Shown: positions 10,017-20,548, counted from the stretch's first letter. The stretch is DNA of 64,000 bases from Psychrobacter coccoides (GCF_017498085.1 NZ_JAGBKM010000002.1:157090-221089); one strand, 5' to 3'. The notes: generated from the sequence alone by a model not told the origin. Translations and numbers: made by a program.

Positions 10017-10288
10017 GCGATAACAATCAAACAGACCAACAGGTTAGCGTATTGACAGGACGAGTTGTCAGCGACAAGATGGACAAGTCCATCACGGTTT
10101 TGATTGAACGTCTGGTTCGTCATCCTTTGTATGGCAAACAACTTCGTCGTTCTACCAAAATCAAAGCCCATGATGAAAACAATGTCTGCCAACAAGGTGA
10201 CCTTGTCCGCATCAAAGAAACGCGTCCAATCTCTAAAACTAAGTCTTGGACTTTAGTTGACGTGGTTGAAAAAGTAGAAAAAATCTAA
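10013..10288 (+). CDS. rpsQ: 30S ribosomal protein S17
   Basis: 91-residue S17, a 16S rRNA-binding OB-fold protein. It carries [20 protein letters not shown] and [18 protein letters not shown]. Last gene of the S10 operon; a promoter follows in the 182-bp gap before rplN. Confidence 0.97.
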   Translation: MSDNNQTDQQVSVLTGRVVSDKMDKSITVLIERLVRHPLYGKQLRRSTKIKAHDENNVCQQGDLVRIKETRPISKTKSWTLVDVVEKVEKI

Positions 10289-10293
10289 GTAAA

Positions 10294-10322
10294 TTGCATT
10301 AAAAGCCAGAAGCTGTTAAAAT
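10294..10322 (+). promoter_or_regulatory. Probable spc-operon promoter
   Basis: TTGCAT (10294-10299), 17-bp spacer, TAAAAT (10317-10322), placed between rpsQ and rplN where E. coli also has its spc promoter. The predicted leader to rplN is ~140 nt. Confidence 0.6.
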
Positions 10323-10470
10323 AGCCGCCTTTTTAAGGATGCTGATTGCGCCGAGCGTGGATCAACTACATTAAGAGTAAGCTGCGGTTATTTGTATTAA
10401 AATGCCGACTACTCATACTGTGCTAGCGGCAGCAACTGGTTTTTATTGCTCATACGTGTGGAGTAACGCT

Positions 10471-10839
10471 ATGATTCAGGTTGAATCTATGCTGGAAGTT
10501 GCAGACAATAGCGGTGCAAGACGAGTCCAGTGCATTAAAGTACTGGGTGGCTCTCATCGTCGTTATGCATCTGTCGGCGATATTATCAAGATAACGGTTA
10601 AAGAAGCCATTCCTCGCGGTCGTGTCAAAAAAGGCGACGTGATGAATGCGGTAGTTGTACGCACCAAAAAAGGCGTTCGTCGTCCGGATGGTTCAGTGTT
10701 ACGTTTTGATGACAATGCTGCGGTATTGTTGAACCAAAACAAAGCACCGATTGCAACTCGTATTTTTGGACCGGTAACTCGTGAACTACGTGGTGATCAG
10801 TTTATGAAAATTGTATCACTAGCACCAGAAGTATTGTGA
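10471..10839 (+). CDS. rplN: 50S ribosomal protein L14
   Basis: 122-residue L14, at the subunit interface (bridge B8). ATG 10471 gives the family start [19 protein letters not shown] and follows GTGGAG; the frame extends upstream to 10402, but this would add 23 residues with no family match. First gene of the spc operon. Confidence 0.97.
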   Translation: MIQVESMLEVADNSGARRVQCIKVLGGSHRRYASVGDIIKITVKEAIPRGRVKKGDVMNAVVVRTKKGVRRPDGSVLRFDDNAAVLLNQNKAPIATRIFGPVTRELRGDQFMKIVSLAPEVL

Positions 10840-10847
10840 GGTAACCT

Positions 10848-11165
10848 ATGTCAAAATTACGTAAAGGCGATACAGTTATCGTGATTGCTGGTAAAGATAA
10901 AGGCAAGCAAGGCACTGTGTTGGCTGTAAAAAACGATCGTATTAAAGTTGAAGGTATCAATATTGTCACTAAACATCAGAAGCCAAACCAGGCAACTGGC
11001 GTAGAAGGTGGTATTGTTAAGCAAGAGGCTTTTTTGCATATTTCAAATGTCGCAATTTATAATGCGCAAACCCAAAAAGCAGACCGTATTGCTTACCAGT
11101 TGAATGAAGAAGGCAAGAAACAACGTGTCTATCGTTCAAACGGTGAAGTAGTGGCGACTGCGTAA
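10848..11165 (+). CDS. rplX: 50S ribosomal protein L24
   Basis: 105-residue L24, an assembly initiator with a KOW motif ([19 protein letters not shown], about residues 6-24). It lies nine bases after rplN. Normal length. Confidence 0.97.
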   Translation: MSKLRKGDTVIVIAGKDKGKQGTVLAVKNDRIKVEGINIVTKHQKPNQATGVEGGIVKQEAFLHISNVAIYNAQTQKADRIAYQLNEEGKKQRVYRSNGEVVATA

Positions 11166-11186
11166 GACACTAAGGGTGTAATGGTA

Positions 11187-11723
11187 ATGGCAAGATTAAA
11201 ATCTTTATATAACGATAAACTAAAGCAGCAAATCAAAGAAGAGCTTGGTTTAGACAACGTGATGCAAGTGCCTAAAGTCACTAAAATCACACTAAACATG
11301 GGTGTTGGTGGTGCGTCTCAAGACAAGAAAATCCTTGAAGGTGCCGTAGCGGACATGACGGCCATCGCTGGTCAAAAACCTGTTGTCACCAAAGCACGCA
11401 AATCAGTTGCTGGTTTTAAAATTCGTGAAGAATGGCCAATTGGCTGTAAAGTAACGCTACGCGGTGAGCAAATGTACGAATTTTTAGATCGTCTCATTGC
11501 CATTGCGATTCCTCGTATTCGTGACTTCCGTGGTTTTTCACCTAAAGCCTTTGACGGACGTGGTAACTACTCATTGGGTATTAAAGAACAAATCGTATTC
11601 CCAGAAGTAGACTTTGATAAGATTGATCGTATTCGTGGTATGGATGTGACTATCACTACGTCAGCTAAAACTGATGATGAAGGTCGTGCGTTGCTTAAAG
11701 CTTTCGGCTTCCCATTTAAATAA
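11187..11723 (+). CDS. rplE: 50S ribosomal protein L5
   Basis: 178-residue L5, which binds 5S rRNA and contacts the P-site tRNA. Two in-frame ATGs occur (11181, 11187); 11187 gives the family N-terminus [12 protein letters not shown]. Motifs [13 protein letters not shown] and the [20 protein letters not shown] stretch are typical. Confidence 0.97.
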   Translation: MARLKSLYNDKLKQQIKEELGLDNVMQVPKVTKITLNMGVGGASQDKKILEGAVADMTAIAGQKPVVTKARKSVAGFKIREEWPIGCKVTLRGEQMYEFLDRLIAIAIPRIRDFRGFSPKAFDGRGNYSLGIKEQIVFPEVDFDKIDRIRGMDVTITTSAKTDDEGRALLKAFGFPFK

Positions 11724-11735
11724 GGTAAAGACGTT

Positions 11736-12041
11736 ATGGCAAAGAAGAGCATGATTAATCGCGAACTAAAACGCGAGAAAATGGTAGCTAAGTATGCTGA
11801 AAAGCGTATGAAGTTAAAAGAAATCATCAGCGATATGAATGCAAGCGATGAAGAACGTATGGATGCAATGTTAGAGCTACAAGCTCTACCACGTAATGCG
11901 TCACCTGTACGTCTACGTAACCGCTGTGCTGTCACTGGTCGTCCTCATGGTTACTACCGTAAGTTTGGCTTATCGCGCAATATTTTGCGTGAGCGAGTCA
12001 TGCAAGGTGATGTACCTGGTGTTCGTAAAGCAAGCTGGTAA
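11736..12041 (+). CDS. rpsN: 30S ribosomal protein S14 (zinc-free form)
   Basis: 101-residue S14 of the 30S head. It is the long form without the CxxC pairs: only one Cys, in [23 protein letters not shown] (written here in conserved parts [10 protein letters not shown] and RKFGLSRN). So it does not need zinc. Located between rplE and rpsH, as usual. Confidence 0.97.
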   Translation: MAKKSMINRELKREKMVAKYAEKRMKLKEIISDMNASDEERMDAMLELQALPRNASPVRLRNRCAVTGRPHGYYRKFGLSRNILRERVMQGDVPGVRKASW

Positions 12042-12052
12042 GGAGTAACTAC

Positions 12053-12451
12053 ATGAGTATGCAAGATACCGTTGCGGACATGCTAACCCGCATTCGTAAT
12101 GCGCAAATGGCTAATAAAGTGTCCGTAGCTATGCCAAGTTCAAAGCTTCGTAAGTCAATCGCTGATCTATTGGTTAGTGAAGGTTATGTAGCTAGCGCTG
12201 TTGTTACTGAAGAAGATAACAATAAAGCGACACTATCTATTGAATTGAAATACTTCGAAGGCAAACCCGTCATCGAAACGCTTCAACGTTACAGCCGTCC
12301 TGGTTTACGCCAGCATCGCGGTAAAGACGCTATCCCTACTGTTAAGCAAGGTATGGGTGTTGCTATCGTATCTACTAGCCAAGGCATCATGAGTGATCGT
12401 GCTGCACGTGCTGCTGGTATCGGTGGTGAAATCGTTGCATTTGTTGCTTAA
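12053..12451 (+). CDS. rpsH: 30S ribosomal protein S8
   Basis: 130-132-residue S8, a 16S rRNA platform protein and the spc-operon repressor in E. coli. It carries [16 protein letters not shown] near the start and the C-terminal [12 protein letters not shown] motif. ATG 12053 and 12059 are both possible; AAGGAG precedes the first. A 217-bp gap with a terminator-like hairpin follows. Confidence 0.97.
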   Translation: MSMQDTVADMLTRIRNAQMANKVSVAMPSSKLRKSIADLLVSEGYVASAVVTEEDNNKATLSIELKYFEGKPVIETLQRYSRPGLRQHRGKDAIPTVKQGMGVAIVSTSQGIMSDRAARAAGIGGEIVAFVA

Positions 12452-12596
12452 TTAGCAGTGTGACGATTACAGTCTATTTGTACCCTTTAAATTAGTATGG
12501 CTTAACTTATTTAATATTAAGTTATACTAAGATAACTAGCATATTGTTTAGTAAGATCAATTAGATTACTAGTGTTATGTGGGGTCAATTATGCTA

Positions 12597-12628
12597 AACT
12601 AGCAGGCTTTTTGGCCTGTTAGTTTTTT
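12597..12628 (+). terminator. Intrinsic terminator-like hairpin inside the spc operon
   Basis: An 11-bp stem (12597-12607 with 12614-12624, one G-T pair) with a 6-nt loop, followed directly by T4-6. It lies 40 bp before the rplF start. Upstream in the same gap are an AACTTA-N8-TAAGTT inverted repeat (about 12504-12523) and a TATACT (12523-12528) with no good -35. It may be an attenuator or a partial terminator. Confidence 0.6.
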
Positions 12629-12668
12629 CGCCAATAAAAGCAAGTTAATTTTTTTAAGGAATATTCCT

Positions 12669-13202
12669 ATGTCTCGTGTGGCTAAAGCCCCAGTAGCACT
12701 GCCTAACGGTGTAAGTGTTACTTTGAACGATCGGCAGGTCGAAGTGAAAGGCAAGAACGGCAATATGTCTTTACGCCTGCATGAATTGGTCGAGCTAAAA
12801 CAGGAAGATGATGCAATTCTTCTCTCACCTGTAGCCGATTCAAAAGAAGCGATGATGCACACTGGCACCATGCGCGCTCTGCTTAACAACTATGTTACAG
12901 GCGTCAACGAAGGCTTTGAAAAACGTCTTCAACTGATCGGTGTTGGTTATCGTGCGCAAGTCTCTGGTAATAAAGTAACCCTAAATGTGGGTTACTCGCA
13001 TCCAGTAGACTATACGCTACCTGAAGGTGTGACTGCTGAAACCCCAACGCAAACTGAAATCGTTTTAAAATCGAACGATAAGCAGCAGCTTGGTCAAGCA
13101 GCGGCTAAAATCCGTGGATTCCGCCCACCAGAGCCTTATAAAGGTAAAGGTATTCGCTATAGCGACGAACATGTGATTCGTAAAGAAGCTAAGAAAAAAT
13201 AA
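12669..13202 (+). CDS. rplF: 50S ribosomal protein L6
   Basis: 177-residue L6, near the factor-binding site. It begins [17 protein letters not shown] and ends with the [18 protein letters not shown] signature (about residues 150-167). AAGGAATATTCCT precedes the ATG. It resumes the spc gene order after an unusual gap. Confidence 0.97.
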   Translation: MSRVAKAPVALPNGVSVTLNDRQVEVKGKNGNMSLRLHELVELKQEDDAILLSPVADSKEAMMHTGTMRALLNNYVTGVNEGFEKRLQLIGVGYRAQVSGNKVTLNVGYSHPVDYTLPEGVTAETPTQTEIVLKSNDKQQLGQAAAKIRGFRPPEPYKGKGIRYSDEHVIRKEAKKK

Positions 13203-13213
13203 GGTGAGTTGAA

Positions 13214-13564
13214 ATGTTTGATAAAAAAGCAGCTCGTCTGCGTCGAGCTAAGAAAACCCGCGCGCATATCCGTCATCTAGGCGTTCATCGTCTGACGGTT
13301 AACCGCACGCCGAAGCACATCTATGCCCAGATTATCTCTCCGAATGGTAGTGAAGTGATCGCTCAGGCATCTACCTTAGACGGTAGCTTGCGCTCAGGTG
13401 CAACTGGTAATGCTGATGCAGCAACGTCTGTAGGTCAAATGATCGCAGAACGCGCAAAAGCCGCTGGCATCACTAAGGTTGCCTTTGACCGTAGTGGTTT
13501 TAAATATCATGGTCGAGTAAAAGCTTTAGCTGAAGCTGCTCGCGAAAATGGATTGGAGTTTTAA
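13214..13564 (+). CDS. rplR: 50S ribosomal protein L18
   Basis: 116-residue L18, a 5S rRNA-binding protein. Family features are the basic N-terminus, [15 protein letters not shown], and the closing [22 protein letters not shown]. It lies 11 bp after rplF and 2 bp before rpsE. Confidence 0.97.
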   Translation: MFDKKAARLRRAKKTRAHIRHLGVHRLTVNRTPKHIYAQIISPNGSEVIAQASTLDGSLRSGATGNADAATSVGQMIAERAKAAGITKVAFDRSGFKYHGRVKALAEAARENGLEF

Positions 13565-13566
13565 TC

Positions 13567-14073
13567 ATGGCGAGAAATGATAAAAATGAACAGACCGATG
13601 GTCTAGTAGAGCGCTTGGTCACAGTTGACCGTGTTGCAAAAGTGGTTAAGGGTGGTCGTATCTTCTCTTTCACTGCACTAACCGTAGTCGGTGATGGTAA
13701 TGGTCGTGTTGGTTTTGGTCGTGGTAAAGCACGAGAAGTGCCTGCTGCTATTCAAAAAGCACTAGAAGCCGCTAAGCGCAACATGATTACTGTTGAACTC
13801 GATGGTGCAACTTTATTTCACCCAATCAAAGCACGTCATGGTGCGAGTAAAGTCTACATGCAGCCTGCCTCTGAAGGTACTGGCGTAATCGCTGGTGGTG
13901 CTATGCGTGCTGTATTAGAAGTTGCGGGTGTAAAAGATGTTTTAACTAAATCTCATGGTTCTACCAACACAGCGAACGTTGTCCGTGCAACATTCAATGG
14001 TTTACGTGATATGTCAACTCCAGAAAAGATGGCAGCGAAACGTGGTAAATCTGTAGACGAAATTTTGGGCTAA
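13567..14073 (+). CDS. rpsE: 30S ribosomal protein S5
   Basis: 168-residue S5, involved in decoding accuracy and mRNA unwinding at the entry site. It has the dsRNA-binding-like N-terminal half ([20 protein letters not shown]) and the [17 protein letters not shown] motif. Spc operon. Normal length. Confidence 0.98.
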   Translation: MARNDKNEQTDGLVERLVTVDRVAKVVKGGRIFSFTALTVVGDGNGRVGFGRGKAREVPAAIQKALEAAKRNMITVELDGATLFHPIKARHGASKVYMQPASEGTGVIAGGAMRAVLEVAGVKDVLTKSHGSTNTANVVRATFNGLRDMSTPEKMAAKRGKSVDEILG

Positions 14074-14093
14074 CTTAGAGTAGGTGAGTTACG

Positions 14094-14273
14094 ATGAAAA
14101 AAATGAAAGTCACTCAAATAAAATCCGGTGCCCATCGCCTTAAGAGCCACAAAGCGAGCTTAAAAGGATTGGGTTTACGCCGTATTAACCATACTGTTGA
14201 AGTCGAGGATACTCCTTCAACCCGTGGTATGGTAAATCGCGTCAACTACATGGTAAAAGTGGAGGAAGCGTAA
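14094..14273 (+). CDS. rpmD: 50S ribosomal protein L30
   Basis: 59-residue L30 read from ATG 14094 ([17 protein letters not shown]) to TAA 14271-14273. The segment [20 protein letters not shown] is the family signature. AGGTGAG precedes the start; an ATG at codon 4 (14103) is an alternative. The stop overlaps the rplO start by one base (TAATG). Confidence 0.95.
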   Translation: MKKMKVTQIKSGAHRLKSHKASLKGLGLRRINHTVEVEDTPSTRGMVNRVNYMVKVEEA

Positions 14274-14713
14274 TGGGACTTAGATTAAATGAATTATCAC
14301 CAGGCGTTGGTGCAAAGAAAACTGCTCATCGCCGTGGTCGTGGTATCGGTTCAGGTCTTGGTAAAACTGGCGGCCGTGGTATGAAAGGTCAGAAGTCACG
14401 TTCAGGTTCTAGCATACGCTCTGGATTTGAAGGTGGACAAATGCCATTATATCGTCGTCTACCAAAATTTGGCTTTACCAGTAAAATGGCATTGACGACT
14501 GCAGAAGTTCGTTTGTCTGAACTGAATAAAGTTGAAGGTGATGTAGTCAGCGTAGACACGCTTAAAGCGGCTAATGTTATCCGTCACGATATGAAGCGTG
14601 CTCGTATCATCTTATCAGGCGATGTCACCAAAGCTTATACCTTTAAAGGTGTTAAAGTGACTAAAGGCGCTAAGCAAGCAATCGAAGCTGCTGGTGGTAG
14701 CATCGAGGAGTAG
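14273..14713 (+). CDS. rplO: 50S ribosomal protein L15
   Basis: 146-residue L15, a late-assembly protein. It has the N-terminal [20 protein letters not shown] and [16 protein letters not shown] stretches. Coupled to rpmD by a one-base overlap; secY starts five bases after its stop. Confidence 0.97.
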   Translation: MGLRLNELSPGVGAKKTAHRRGRGIGSGLGKTGGRGMKGQKSRSGSSIRSGFEGGQMPLYRRLPKFGFTSKMALTTAEVRLSELNKVEGDVVSVDTLKAANVIRHDMKRARIILSGDVTKAYTFKGVKVTKGAKQAIEAAGGSIEE

Positions 14714-14717
14714 TAAC

Positions 14718-16064
14718 GTGTCAAAGCAATCAATGTCATCGGCTGGTATTCCGCTCAACCCTTTTGCATTTATACGTAAGTATGATGAATTATGGTCGCG
14801 TTTACTGTTCTTAATCGGCGCATTGATTGTTTATCGTTTAGGGTCGCACATTCCTGTTCCCGGTATTAATCCGGTAAATTTGGCAGATTTGTTTTCGCGT
14901 AATGAAAATACTATCTTAAGCATGTTTAATATGTTTTCTGGTGGTGCGCTTGAACGAATGTCAATTATGGCGCTTGGCATTATGCCATATATATCGGCGT
15001 CAATTATTGTACAAATGATGTCAGCAGTCGTACCGTCGCTTGAAGCACTCAAGAAAGAGGGTGAAGCAGGGCGACGCACGCTAAACAAGTATACCCGTCA
15101 AGGAACACTTGCATTAGCGTTAGTACAGTCATTAGGAATGAGTGCAGGTCTTATCAGTCAAAACCTGACACTATCTACCGGTCTAACCTTTTATATTCCC
15201 GCTGTTACTTCACTGGTAGCAGGCGCTATGTTCTTAATGTGGCTTGGTGAGCAGATTACAGAACGTGGGGTTGGTAATGGGATCTCAATGCTGATTTTTG
15301 CCAGTATTGTGGCCGGTATGCCAGGTATGATTTCGCAGTCTATCGAGCAGGTCAATCAAGGTCAGATGAACTTGATTGTATTGTTTATCTTTGTGGTATT
15401 GGGCATCGCAGTTACAGCGGGTATCGTTTATATTGAACGTGCTCAGCGCCGCGTCCCGGTGAACTATGCACAGAAACAGCAACAAGGTCGCAAGATTTAT
15501 GCACAGCAGCAGTCGCATTTGCCGCTGAAAATAAATATGGCCGGGGTAATCCCAGCTATCTTCGCCAGTTCATTGCTTTTGTTTCCAGCAAGTTTAGGTC
15601 AGTGGGTTGGTCATTCGGCAGATCCTACTTTTACCCAAAAGATATTACAAAACATGGCCTTAGTGTTGTCTCCTGGACAGCCTTTGTATCTGGTTTTATT
15701 TGGTGCAATGATTATCTTCTTTTGCTATTTTTATACGGCATTAGTCTTTAGTCCTCGTGAAGTTGCTGAAAACCTTAAACGTAGTGGTGCGTATATTCCA
15801 GGTATTCGCCCCGGACAACAAACTCAGCGTTACCTTGATCATGTACTAAATCGATTAACCTTTATTGGCGCGATATACATGACGGTTATTTGTTTAATGC
15901 CCATGGTCATACAATCAGCATTTGGTGTGCCGTTTAATCTCGGTGGTACGTCGTTACTGATTATGGTGGTTGTGGTAATGGACTTCATCTCGCAGATTCA
16001 AGCGCATCTGATGACCCACCAATATCATGATCAGACATTAATTCAGTCGCCCACTCAACCTTAA
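14718..16064 (+). CDS. secY: Preprotein translocase subunit SecY
   Basis: 448-residue channel subunit of the SecYEG translocon in the inner membrane, with ten predicted transmembrane helices. Start GTG 14718 is chosen because GAGGAG lies 7 bp upstream (inside the end of rplO); the frame is open back to 14694. Recognised motifs are FRLG-like [13 protein letters not shown] (helix 1-plug region), [11 protein letters not shown], and the cytosolic loop [15 protein letters not shown] (C4). Secreted and membrane proteins made by this operon's host depend on it. Spc operon, followed by rpmJ. Confidence 0.97.
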   Translation: MSKQSMSSAGIPLNPFAFIRKYDELWSRLLFLIGALIVYRLGSHIPVPGINPVNLADLFSRNENTILSMFNMFSGGALERMSIMALGIMPYISASIIVQMMSAVVPSLEALKKEGEAGRRTLNKYTRQGTLALALVQSLGMSAGLISQNLTLSTGLTFYIPAVTSLVAGAMFLMWLGEQITERGVGNGISMLIFASIVAGMPGMISQSIEQVNQGQMNLIVLFIFVVLGIAVTAGIVYIERAQRRVPVNYAQKQQQGRKIYAQQQSHLPLKINMAGVIPAIFASSLLLFPASLGQWVGHSADPTFTQKILQNMALVLSPGQPLYLVLFGAMIIFFCYFYTALVFSPREVAENLKRSGAYIPGIRPGQQTQRYLDHVLNRLTFIGAIYMTVICLMPMVIQSAFGVPFNLGGTSLLIMVVVVMDFISQIQAHLMTHQYHDQTLIQSPTQP

Positions 16065-16095
16065 ATGAGCGGTGTGATATCTCAAGGAGCATGCT

Positions 16096-16212
16096 ATGAA
16101 AGTTCAAGCATCAGTTAAGAAGATTTGTGGTAGCTGCAAAATTGTACGCCGTAAAGGCCGTGTACATGTTATTTGCACAGCAGAACCTCGCCACAAGCAA
16201 CGTCAAGGCTAA
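16096..16212 (+). CDS. rpmJ: 50S ribosomal protein L36 (zinc-binding form)
   Basis: 38-residue L36, read from ATG 16096 to TAA 16210-16212 after CAAGGAGC. Cys11, Cys14, Cys27 and His33 form the zinc site, so this is the C+ form. It lies 31 bp after secY and ends the spc operon. Confidence 0.96.
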   Translation: MKVQASVKKICGSCKIVRRKGRVHVICTAEPRHKQRQG

Positions 16213-16272
16213 TAAATAATAGAAGACAGCATAACGCTTGTTCTATTTATTTAAATAATACTTGAAAAATAA

Positions 16273-16296
16273 TGGCGGATGCGATATCATCCGCCA
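16273..16296 (+). other. Hairpin in the rpmJ-rpsM gap
   Basis: A perfect 9-bp GC-rich stem (TGGCGGATG / CATCCGCCA) with a 6-nt loop and no T-run. It is just downstream of rpmJ and upstream of the rpsM promoter. It could be a processing or stability element of the spc mRNA. Confidence 0.5.
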
Positions 16297-16394
16297 CTTG
16301 CCGTAGTTTATACTGTTATATTTTATGGTTTAGACTTATTGCCCCACTTGTTTGTCAAGTCGATGTAATAATAATAGCGATAGATATACTGGTA

Positions 16395-16423
16395 TTGACA
16401 GCAATGAATCTAAAAGATAATGC
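16395..16423 (+). promoter_or_regulatory. Probable alpha-operon promoter
   Basis: Perfect TTGACA (16395-16400), 17-bp spacer, TAATGC (16418-16423). It lies 48 bp before the rpsM start. The short leader leaves little room for an E. coli-type S4 pseudoknot. Confidence 0.55.
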
Positions 16424-16470
16424 ATTATTTATAGTAAATAGCGCTTATTTTTTTTAATGGAGAGAAATCA

Positions 16471-16827
16471 ATGGCTCGTATTGCCGGTGTCAACATTCCG
16501 GATAATAAGCATGCTGTTATTTCACTAACTTACATCTTTGGTATCGGCCGTACCACTGCTCAGAAAATTCTTGAGACAGTGAACATTACGCCTACTACTA
16601 AGATCAGTCAGTTAGATGATACACAGTTAGATGCTATCCGTGCAGAAGTTGCTAATTTTATGACTGAAGGTGACCTTCGTCGTGAAGTTTCAATGAATAT
16701 TAAGCGTTTGGTCGATTTGGGTTGTTACCGTGGCATCCGCCATCGTCGTAACCTACCTGTTCGTGGCCAACACACGAAAAACAATGCGCGTACTCGTAAG
16801 GGTCCACGTAAAGCACTTAAAAGATAA
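16471..16827 (+). CDS. rpsM: 30S ribosomal protein S13
   Basis: 118-residue S13 of the 30S head, which contacts P-site tRNA and forms intersubunit bridges. It opens [20 protein letters not shown] and ends with [33 protein letters not shown] gives a clear ribosome-binding site. First gene of the alpha operon. Confidence 0.98.
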   Translation: MARIAGVNIPDNKHAVISLTYIFGIGRTTAQKILETVNITPTTKISQLDDTQLDAIRAEVANFMTEGDLRREVSMNIKRLVDLGCYRGIRHRRNLPVRGQHTKNNARTRKGPRKALKR

Positions 16828-16847
16828 TTAACTTAGGAAGCTAAAAG

Positions 16848-17237
16848 ATGGCTAAAGACACTCGTAGTCGCAAAAAAGTGACTCGTCGTTCAGTATCGGA
16901 GGGCGTCGCCCATATCCATGCGTCTTTTAATAACACCATTGTGACAATTACCGATCGTCAAGGTAATGCATTGGCTTGGGCCACTTCAGGTGGACAAGGC
17001 TTCCGTGGTTCACGTAAATCTACACCATTTGCAGCTCAGGTTGCAGCAGAGGTTGCTGGTAAAGCGGCTCAAGAGTATGGTGTTAAGAATATCGACGTTT
17101 TGGTCAAAGGACCAGGACCGGGTCGTGAGTCTGCGGTAAGAGCACTAGGTGCATTGGGTTATAAAGTAAACAGTATTTCTGATGTAACCCCAATCCCACA
17201 TAATGGTTGCCGTGCGCCGAAAAAGCGCCGCGTCTAA
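16848..17237 (+). CDS. rpsK: 30S ribosomal protein S11
   Basis: 129-residue S11 on the 30S platform, lining the E site. It shows [19 protein letters not shown] and the C-terminal [17 protein letters not shown]. Alpha operon, 20 bp after rpsM. Confidence 0.98.
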   Translation: MAKDTRSRKKVTRRSVSEGVAHIHASFNNTIVTITDRQGNALAWATSGGQGFRGSRKSTPFAAQVAAEVAGKAAQEYGVKNIDVLVKGPGPGRESAVRALGALGYKVNSISDVTPIPHNGCRAPKKRRV

Positions 17238-17285
17238 TATTAAAGACGAAGCTTTTTATCCCAGAAGCTTATAGGAGACATAACA

Positions 17286-17927
17286 ATGGCCCGCTATATT
17301 GGACCAAAACTCAAATTATCACGTCGTGAAGGTACAGACTTAGGCCTTAAGTCTGGTGTTAAGCCATACGATGTAAAAACAAAGAAAGCCGCTCGTCCAC
17401 CAGGTCAGCATGGCGTTAGTCGTAACAAGAGTTCAGAGTACTCTCTACAGTTGCGTGAGAAGCAGAAAGTTAAGCGCATTTATGGTGTACTAGAGCGTCA
17501 GTTTGCCAACTACTATAAAGAAGCTGCTCGTAAGCGTGGTGCTACTGGTGAAAACCTACTAGCCATGCTAGAAAGCCGTCTAGACAACGTGGTATATCGC
17601 ATGGGCTTTGGCTCAACACGCGCTGAAGCACGTCAGCTAGTCAGCCACCGTGCTGTTATGGTAAAAAAAGCCGGCCGTGATGAGTTTGTTCGTGTGAACA
17701 TTCCTTCAATTCAGTTGCAAGATGGCGATGTCATCGCTATCCAAGAGAAGGCTCGTGAACAACTACGTATCAAAAACGCTATTGAACTGGCGTCTCAACG
17801 TGGTATTCCAGAGTGGCTAGATGTTGATCACAGCAAATTGCAAGGTACGTTTAAACAAGCACCTGATCGTATTGATCTGCCTGCGGAAATCAACGAAAGC
17901 TTGATCGTTGAGCTATACTCTAAATAA
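17286..17927 (+). CDS. rpsD: 30S ribosomal protein S4 (zinc-free form)
   Basis: 213-residue S4, a primary 16S rRNA binder and the alpha-operon repressor in E. coli. It begins [20 protein letters not shown] and carries [20 protein letters not shown]. The N-terminal region has no cysteines, so it is the C-minus form. It is a few residues longer than E. coli S4 because of a short insert after VMVKKAG. Confidence 0.98.
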   Translation: MARYIGPKLKLSRREGTDLGLKSGVKPYDVKTKKAARPPGQHGVSRNKSSEYSLQLREKQKVKRIYGVLERQFANYYKEAARKRGATGENLLAMLESRLDNVVYRMGFGSTRAEARQLVSHRAVMVKKAGRDEFVRVNIPSIQLQDGDVIAIQEKAREQLRIKNAIELASQRGIPEWLDVDHSKLQGTFKQAPDRIDLPAEINESLIVELYSK

Positions 17928-17937
17928 ATGACGTACC

Positions 17938-17979
17938 GCTCAATATCATAGTGATGGTATTGAGCAATTAACGTTAATT
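17938..17979 (+). other. Hairpin and palindrome between rpsD and rpoA
   Basis: GCTCAATA (17938-17945) pairs with TATTGAGC (17958-17965), with a further TCA/TGA inside; a 14-bp palindrome AATTAACGTTAATT follows (17966-17979). No T-run is present. It may tune rpoA expression or mRNA decay. Confidence 0.4.
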
Positions 17980-18008
17980 AAATCAGTTAAATAATTCGAG
18001 GTGACAAC

Positions 18009-19016
18009 ATGATGCTAAATGCAACTGAGTTTCTAACGCCAAATGCCATTAACGTGGATACGGTTAATGAAACGATTGCGAAAGTCACGCTCGAACCGTT
18101 AGAACGCGGCTTTGGGCATACCTTAGGGAATGCTTTGCGTCGCATCTTGTTATCTTCATTACCTGGCGCTGCAGTCATTGAAGCTGAGATTGATGGTGTT
18201 GACCATGAATACTCAACGCTTGAAGGCATGCAAGAAGACGTACTTGACCTGCTTTTGAACTTAAAAGGCTTGGCCATTACCCTTCATGACCAAAATGAAG
18301 TATTTTTGACCTTGGATAAACAAGGTCCAGGCACTATTACTGCAGCAGATATTACTTTGCCGCATAATGTAGATATTACCAATCCAGATTTGGTATTAGG
18401 TACATTGAGTGAGCGTGGGCATCTAAAGATGCGTCTACGTGTAGTAATGGGTCGTGGATATGAGCCAGCAAATCAGCGCCGTGAAGATGGTGACACTAAA
18501 GCAATTGGCCGCTTAAAGCTTGATGCAAGTTTTAGTCCAGTGCTTCGTGTTGCTTATGATGTTGAGAACGCACGTGTTGAACAGCGTACCGATCTTGATC
18601 GTCTTATCATTGAGCTTGAAACTAATGGCACTATTGATCCAGAGGAAGCAATTCGTAAAGCAGCGACTATTTTACAACAACAGATTTCTATCTTCGTTGA
18701 TTTAGAAGCTGAAGAAGCGCCTGAGCCTGTGAAAGAAAAAGAAGAGGTTGACCCAGTGCTATTACGCCCTGTGGATGATCTTGAACTAACGGTTCGCTCA
18801 GCCAACTGTTTGAAAGCTGAAAACATTTACTATATCGGTGATTTGGTACAACGTTCAGAGACTGAACTACTTAAAACCCCAAATCTTGGTAAGAAGTCAT
18901 TAACCGAAATCAAAGACGTACTAGCGTCTAAAGATTTAGAGCTTGGTATGCGCCTAGACAATTGGCCACCAGCTGATCTACGTGTTGATGATCGTTTCTC
19001 TTATCGTAGCCGTTAA
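18009..19016 (+). CDS. rpoA: DNA-directed RNA polymerase subunit alpha
   Basis: 335-residue alpha subunit. The N-terminal domain (about 1-235) assembles the core enzyme and includes [23 protein letters not shown]; the C-terminal domain (about 255-325) binds UP elements and activators and includes the [21 protein letters not shown] and [13 protein letters not shown] segments. An acidic linker ([15 protein letters not shown]) joins them. Start is ATG 18009 or 18012, after GAGGTGACAAC. Alpha operon, between rpsD and rplQ. Confidence 0.98.
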   Translation: MMLNATEFLTPNAINVDTVNETIAKVTLEPLERGFGHTLGNALRRILLSSLPGAAVIEAEIDGVDHEYSTLEGMQEDVLDLLLNLKGLAITLHDQNEVFLTLDKQGPGTITAADITLPHNVDITNPDLVLGTLSERGHLKMRLRVVMGRGYEPANQRREDGDTKAIGRLKLDASFSPVLRVAYDVENARVEQRTDLDRLIIELETNGTIDPEEAIRKAATILQQQISIFVDLEAEEAPEPVKEKEEVDPVLLRPVDDLELTVRSANCLKAENIYYIGDLVQRSETELLKTPNLGKKSLTEIKDVLASKDLELGMRLDNWPPADLRVDDRFSYRSR

Positions 19017-19035
19017 ACTTTAAGGATATTTGACC

Positions 19036-19395
19036 ATGCGCCATCGTAAGAGTGGAGTCAAGCTGGGTCGTACCAGCAGTCATCGTAAGGCAATGTTCCA
19101 GAACATGACCAACTCACTGTTTGAGCATGAACTGATCAAAACAACATTGCCAAAAGCTAAAGAATTACGCCGCGTTGCTGAGCCGTTGATTACTTTAGCA
19201 AAAGAAGACAGCGTTGCTAATCGCCGTTTAGCATTTAGCCGTATGCGTAGTAAAGATATGGTAGGTAAATTATTTGGTACGCTAGGTCCTCGTTACCAAA
19301 CGCGTCCAGGTGGCTACCTACGTATTGTTAAGTGCGGTCACCGTGATGGTGATAATGCGCCTATGGCTTATGTAGAATTAGTAGATCGTGACTAA
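19036..19395 (+). CDS. rplQ: 50S ribosomal protein L17
   Basis: 119-residue L17. ATG 19036 gives the family start [20 protein letters not shown] and follows AAGGATATTTGACC; an in-frame TTG lies two codons upstream. Last gene of the alpha operon; a strong terminator follows 26 bp after the stop. Confidence 0.97.
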   Translation: MRHRKSGVKLGRTSSHRKAMFQNMTNSLFEHELIKTTLPKAKELRRVAEPLITLAKEDSVANRRLAFSRMRSKDMVGKLFGTLGPRYQTRPGGYLRIVKCGHRDGDNAPMAYVELVDRD

Positions 19396-19420
19396 TTTAT
19401 AAGCAATTTGAATTTAGTAT

Positions 19421-19451
19421 AAAAAAGCGCCAATTTAGTTGGCGCTTTTTT
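19421..19451. terminator. Bidirectional terminator between rplQ and yciO
   Basis: A 13-bp perfect stem, AAAAAAGCGCCAA / TTGGCGCTTTTTT, with a 5-nt loop. A-tract and T-tract flank it, so it can serve both convergent genes. Confidence 0.9.
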
Positions 19452-19470
19452 ATGTTTACGTATCGCTGTC

Positions 19471-20091
19471 TTATAGCAGTAGGGATTCTACCTCACCTGC
19501 GCCTTCACGAATCACTTCAGGATGCCCACTAGTCATATCAACGATGGTCGTCAGCTTAGTGGTTTTAATACCTGCATTGATGAGACCATCAACTTGATTG
19601 CTCAATAAGTCTTCAATTTCGAAAGGATCGTCTAAGATGTTATCAGAGTTAGGCAAAATTAATGAGCTGGTTAAGATGGGCTCGTCCATAGCTTCTAATA
19701 GAGCTTGAGCGATAGGGTTGCTAGGTACACGAATACCAATCGTTTTTTTCTTAGGATGCGCCAGTTTTTTTGGTACGTCTTTGGTAGCATTTAATATAAA
19801 CGTAATAGGCGCAGGGGTGTGTGACTTTAGTTGTTTAAATTGCTGATTATCAACGGTTGCATAAGTTGCAATCTCGCTTAGATCACGACAGAGCAAGGTA
19901 AATTGATGTTTGTCATCCAACTCACGTATGAGCTTGAGCTTCTCGAGAGCGTCCTTTGCGCCTAGGCGACAGCCAAAAGCGTAGCTAGTATCGGTTGGGT
20001 AGATAAGTAACTTATCATTGCGTAATAAATCTGCTGCCTGTTCAATAAGTCGAGGTTGTGGGTTGTCTGGGTGGATATAAAATGTTTGCAT
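19471..20091 (-). CDS. yciO: YciO-type Sua5/YrdC/TsaC-family protein
   Basis: 206-residue member of the L-threonylcarbamoyladenylate synthase fold, which uses threonine, bicarbonate and ATP for the tRNA t6A pathway. The nucleotide-binding start LLIYPTDTSYAFGCRLGAKDA, the KKKTIGIRVPSNPI loop and the C-terminal TTIVDMTSG match YciO, which is a paralogue of TsaC with debated activity. The length equals E. coli YciO as I recall it. AAGGAGG lies before the ATG. Repeat copy B sits 73 bp upstream. Confidence 0.85.
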   Translation of the reverse strand: MQTFYIHPDNPQPRLIEQAADLLRNDKLLIYPTDTSYAFGCRLGAKDALEKLKLIRELDDKHQFTLLCRDLSEIATYATVDNQQFKQLKSHTPAPITFILNATKDVPKKLAHPKKKTIGIRVPSNPIAQALLEAMDEPILTSSLILPNSDNILDDPFEIEDLLSNQVDGLINAGIKTTKLTTIVDMTSGHPEVIREGAGEVESLLL

Positions 20092-20163
20092 ATCGCCTCC
20101 TTGTTGATGTGCTTATTGTTATGTTTATTTATTGAATATATTTAGAAGTAACCTGCTCCTATA

Positions 20164-20339
20164 TTAGGGTTTGTCCTCATTTTAAAAATGGAGATAAAAA
20201 TGAGATAAATTGCCGTCAAACGAGGAAAATAGCGCAGATAATATCGGGATATTACCTAGCTATTTAACGCTGTTTGACAAAATTTAGCCATTTTTAGCCC
20301 ATTTAGGTATCCTTCGATTGAATTGAGGACATGCCCTAG
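20164..20339 (-). mobile_element. Family-1 MITE-like repeat, copy B
   Basis: A 176-bp copy in inverse orientation to copy A, bounded by TTAG (20164-20167) and CTAG (20336-20339), so the 4-bp flank fits YTAR rather than a fixed CTAG. Ends read GGTTTGTCCTCA and TGAGGACATGCC. It lies upstream of yciO and downstream of epmC, between two - strand genes. Confidence 0.85.
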
Positions 20340-20548
20340 TATACCTCGAACATAAGCGCACACTGTATAGCTTTGCTGTTAAACAACACAATAAGTAAAG
20401 TAAGTAGAACCAATGAGAGATATGGTTAATATCCTTTAAGATGGGTGAGTGCTACTGGTACGAACGTCACACAGCCACTATCGAAGTAAGCACAAAATGC
20501 AAGAGAAGGGCATACCAGCAGTATATGTATAGTATGGGCCAGTTTTAT

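Noticed and set aside
20430..20480. GTGCTACTGGTA block as a further family-2 copy
   Set aside because: Only ~10 bases match and the flanks do not follow the element.
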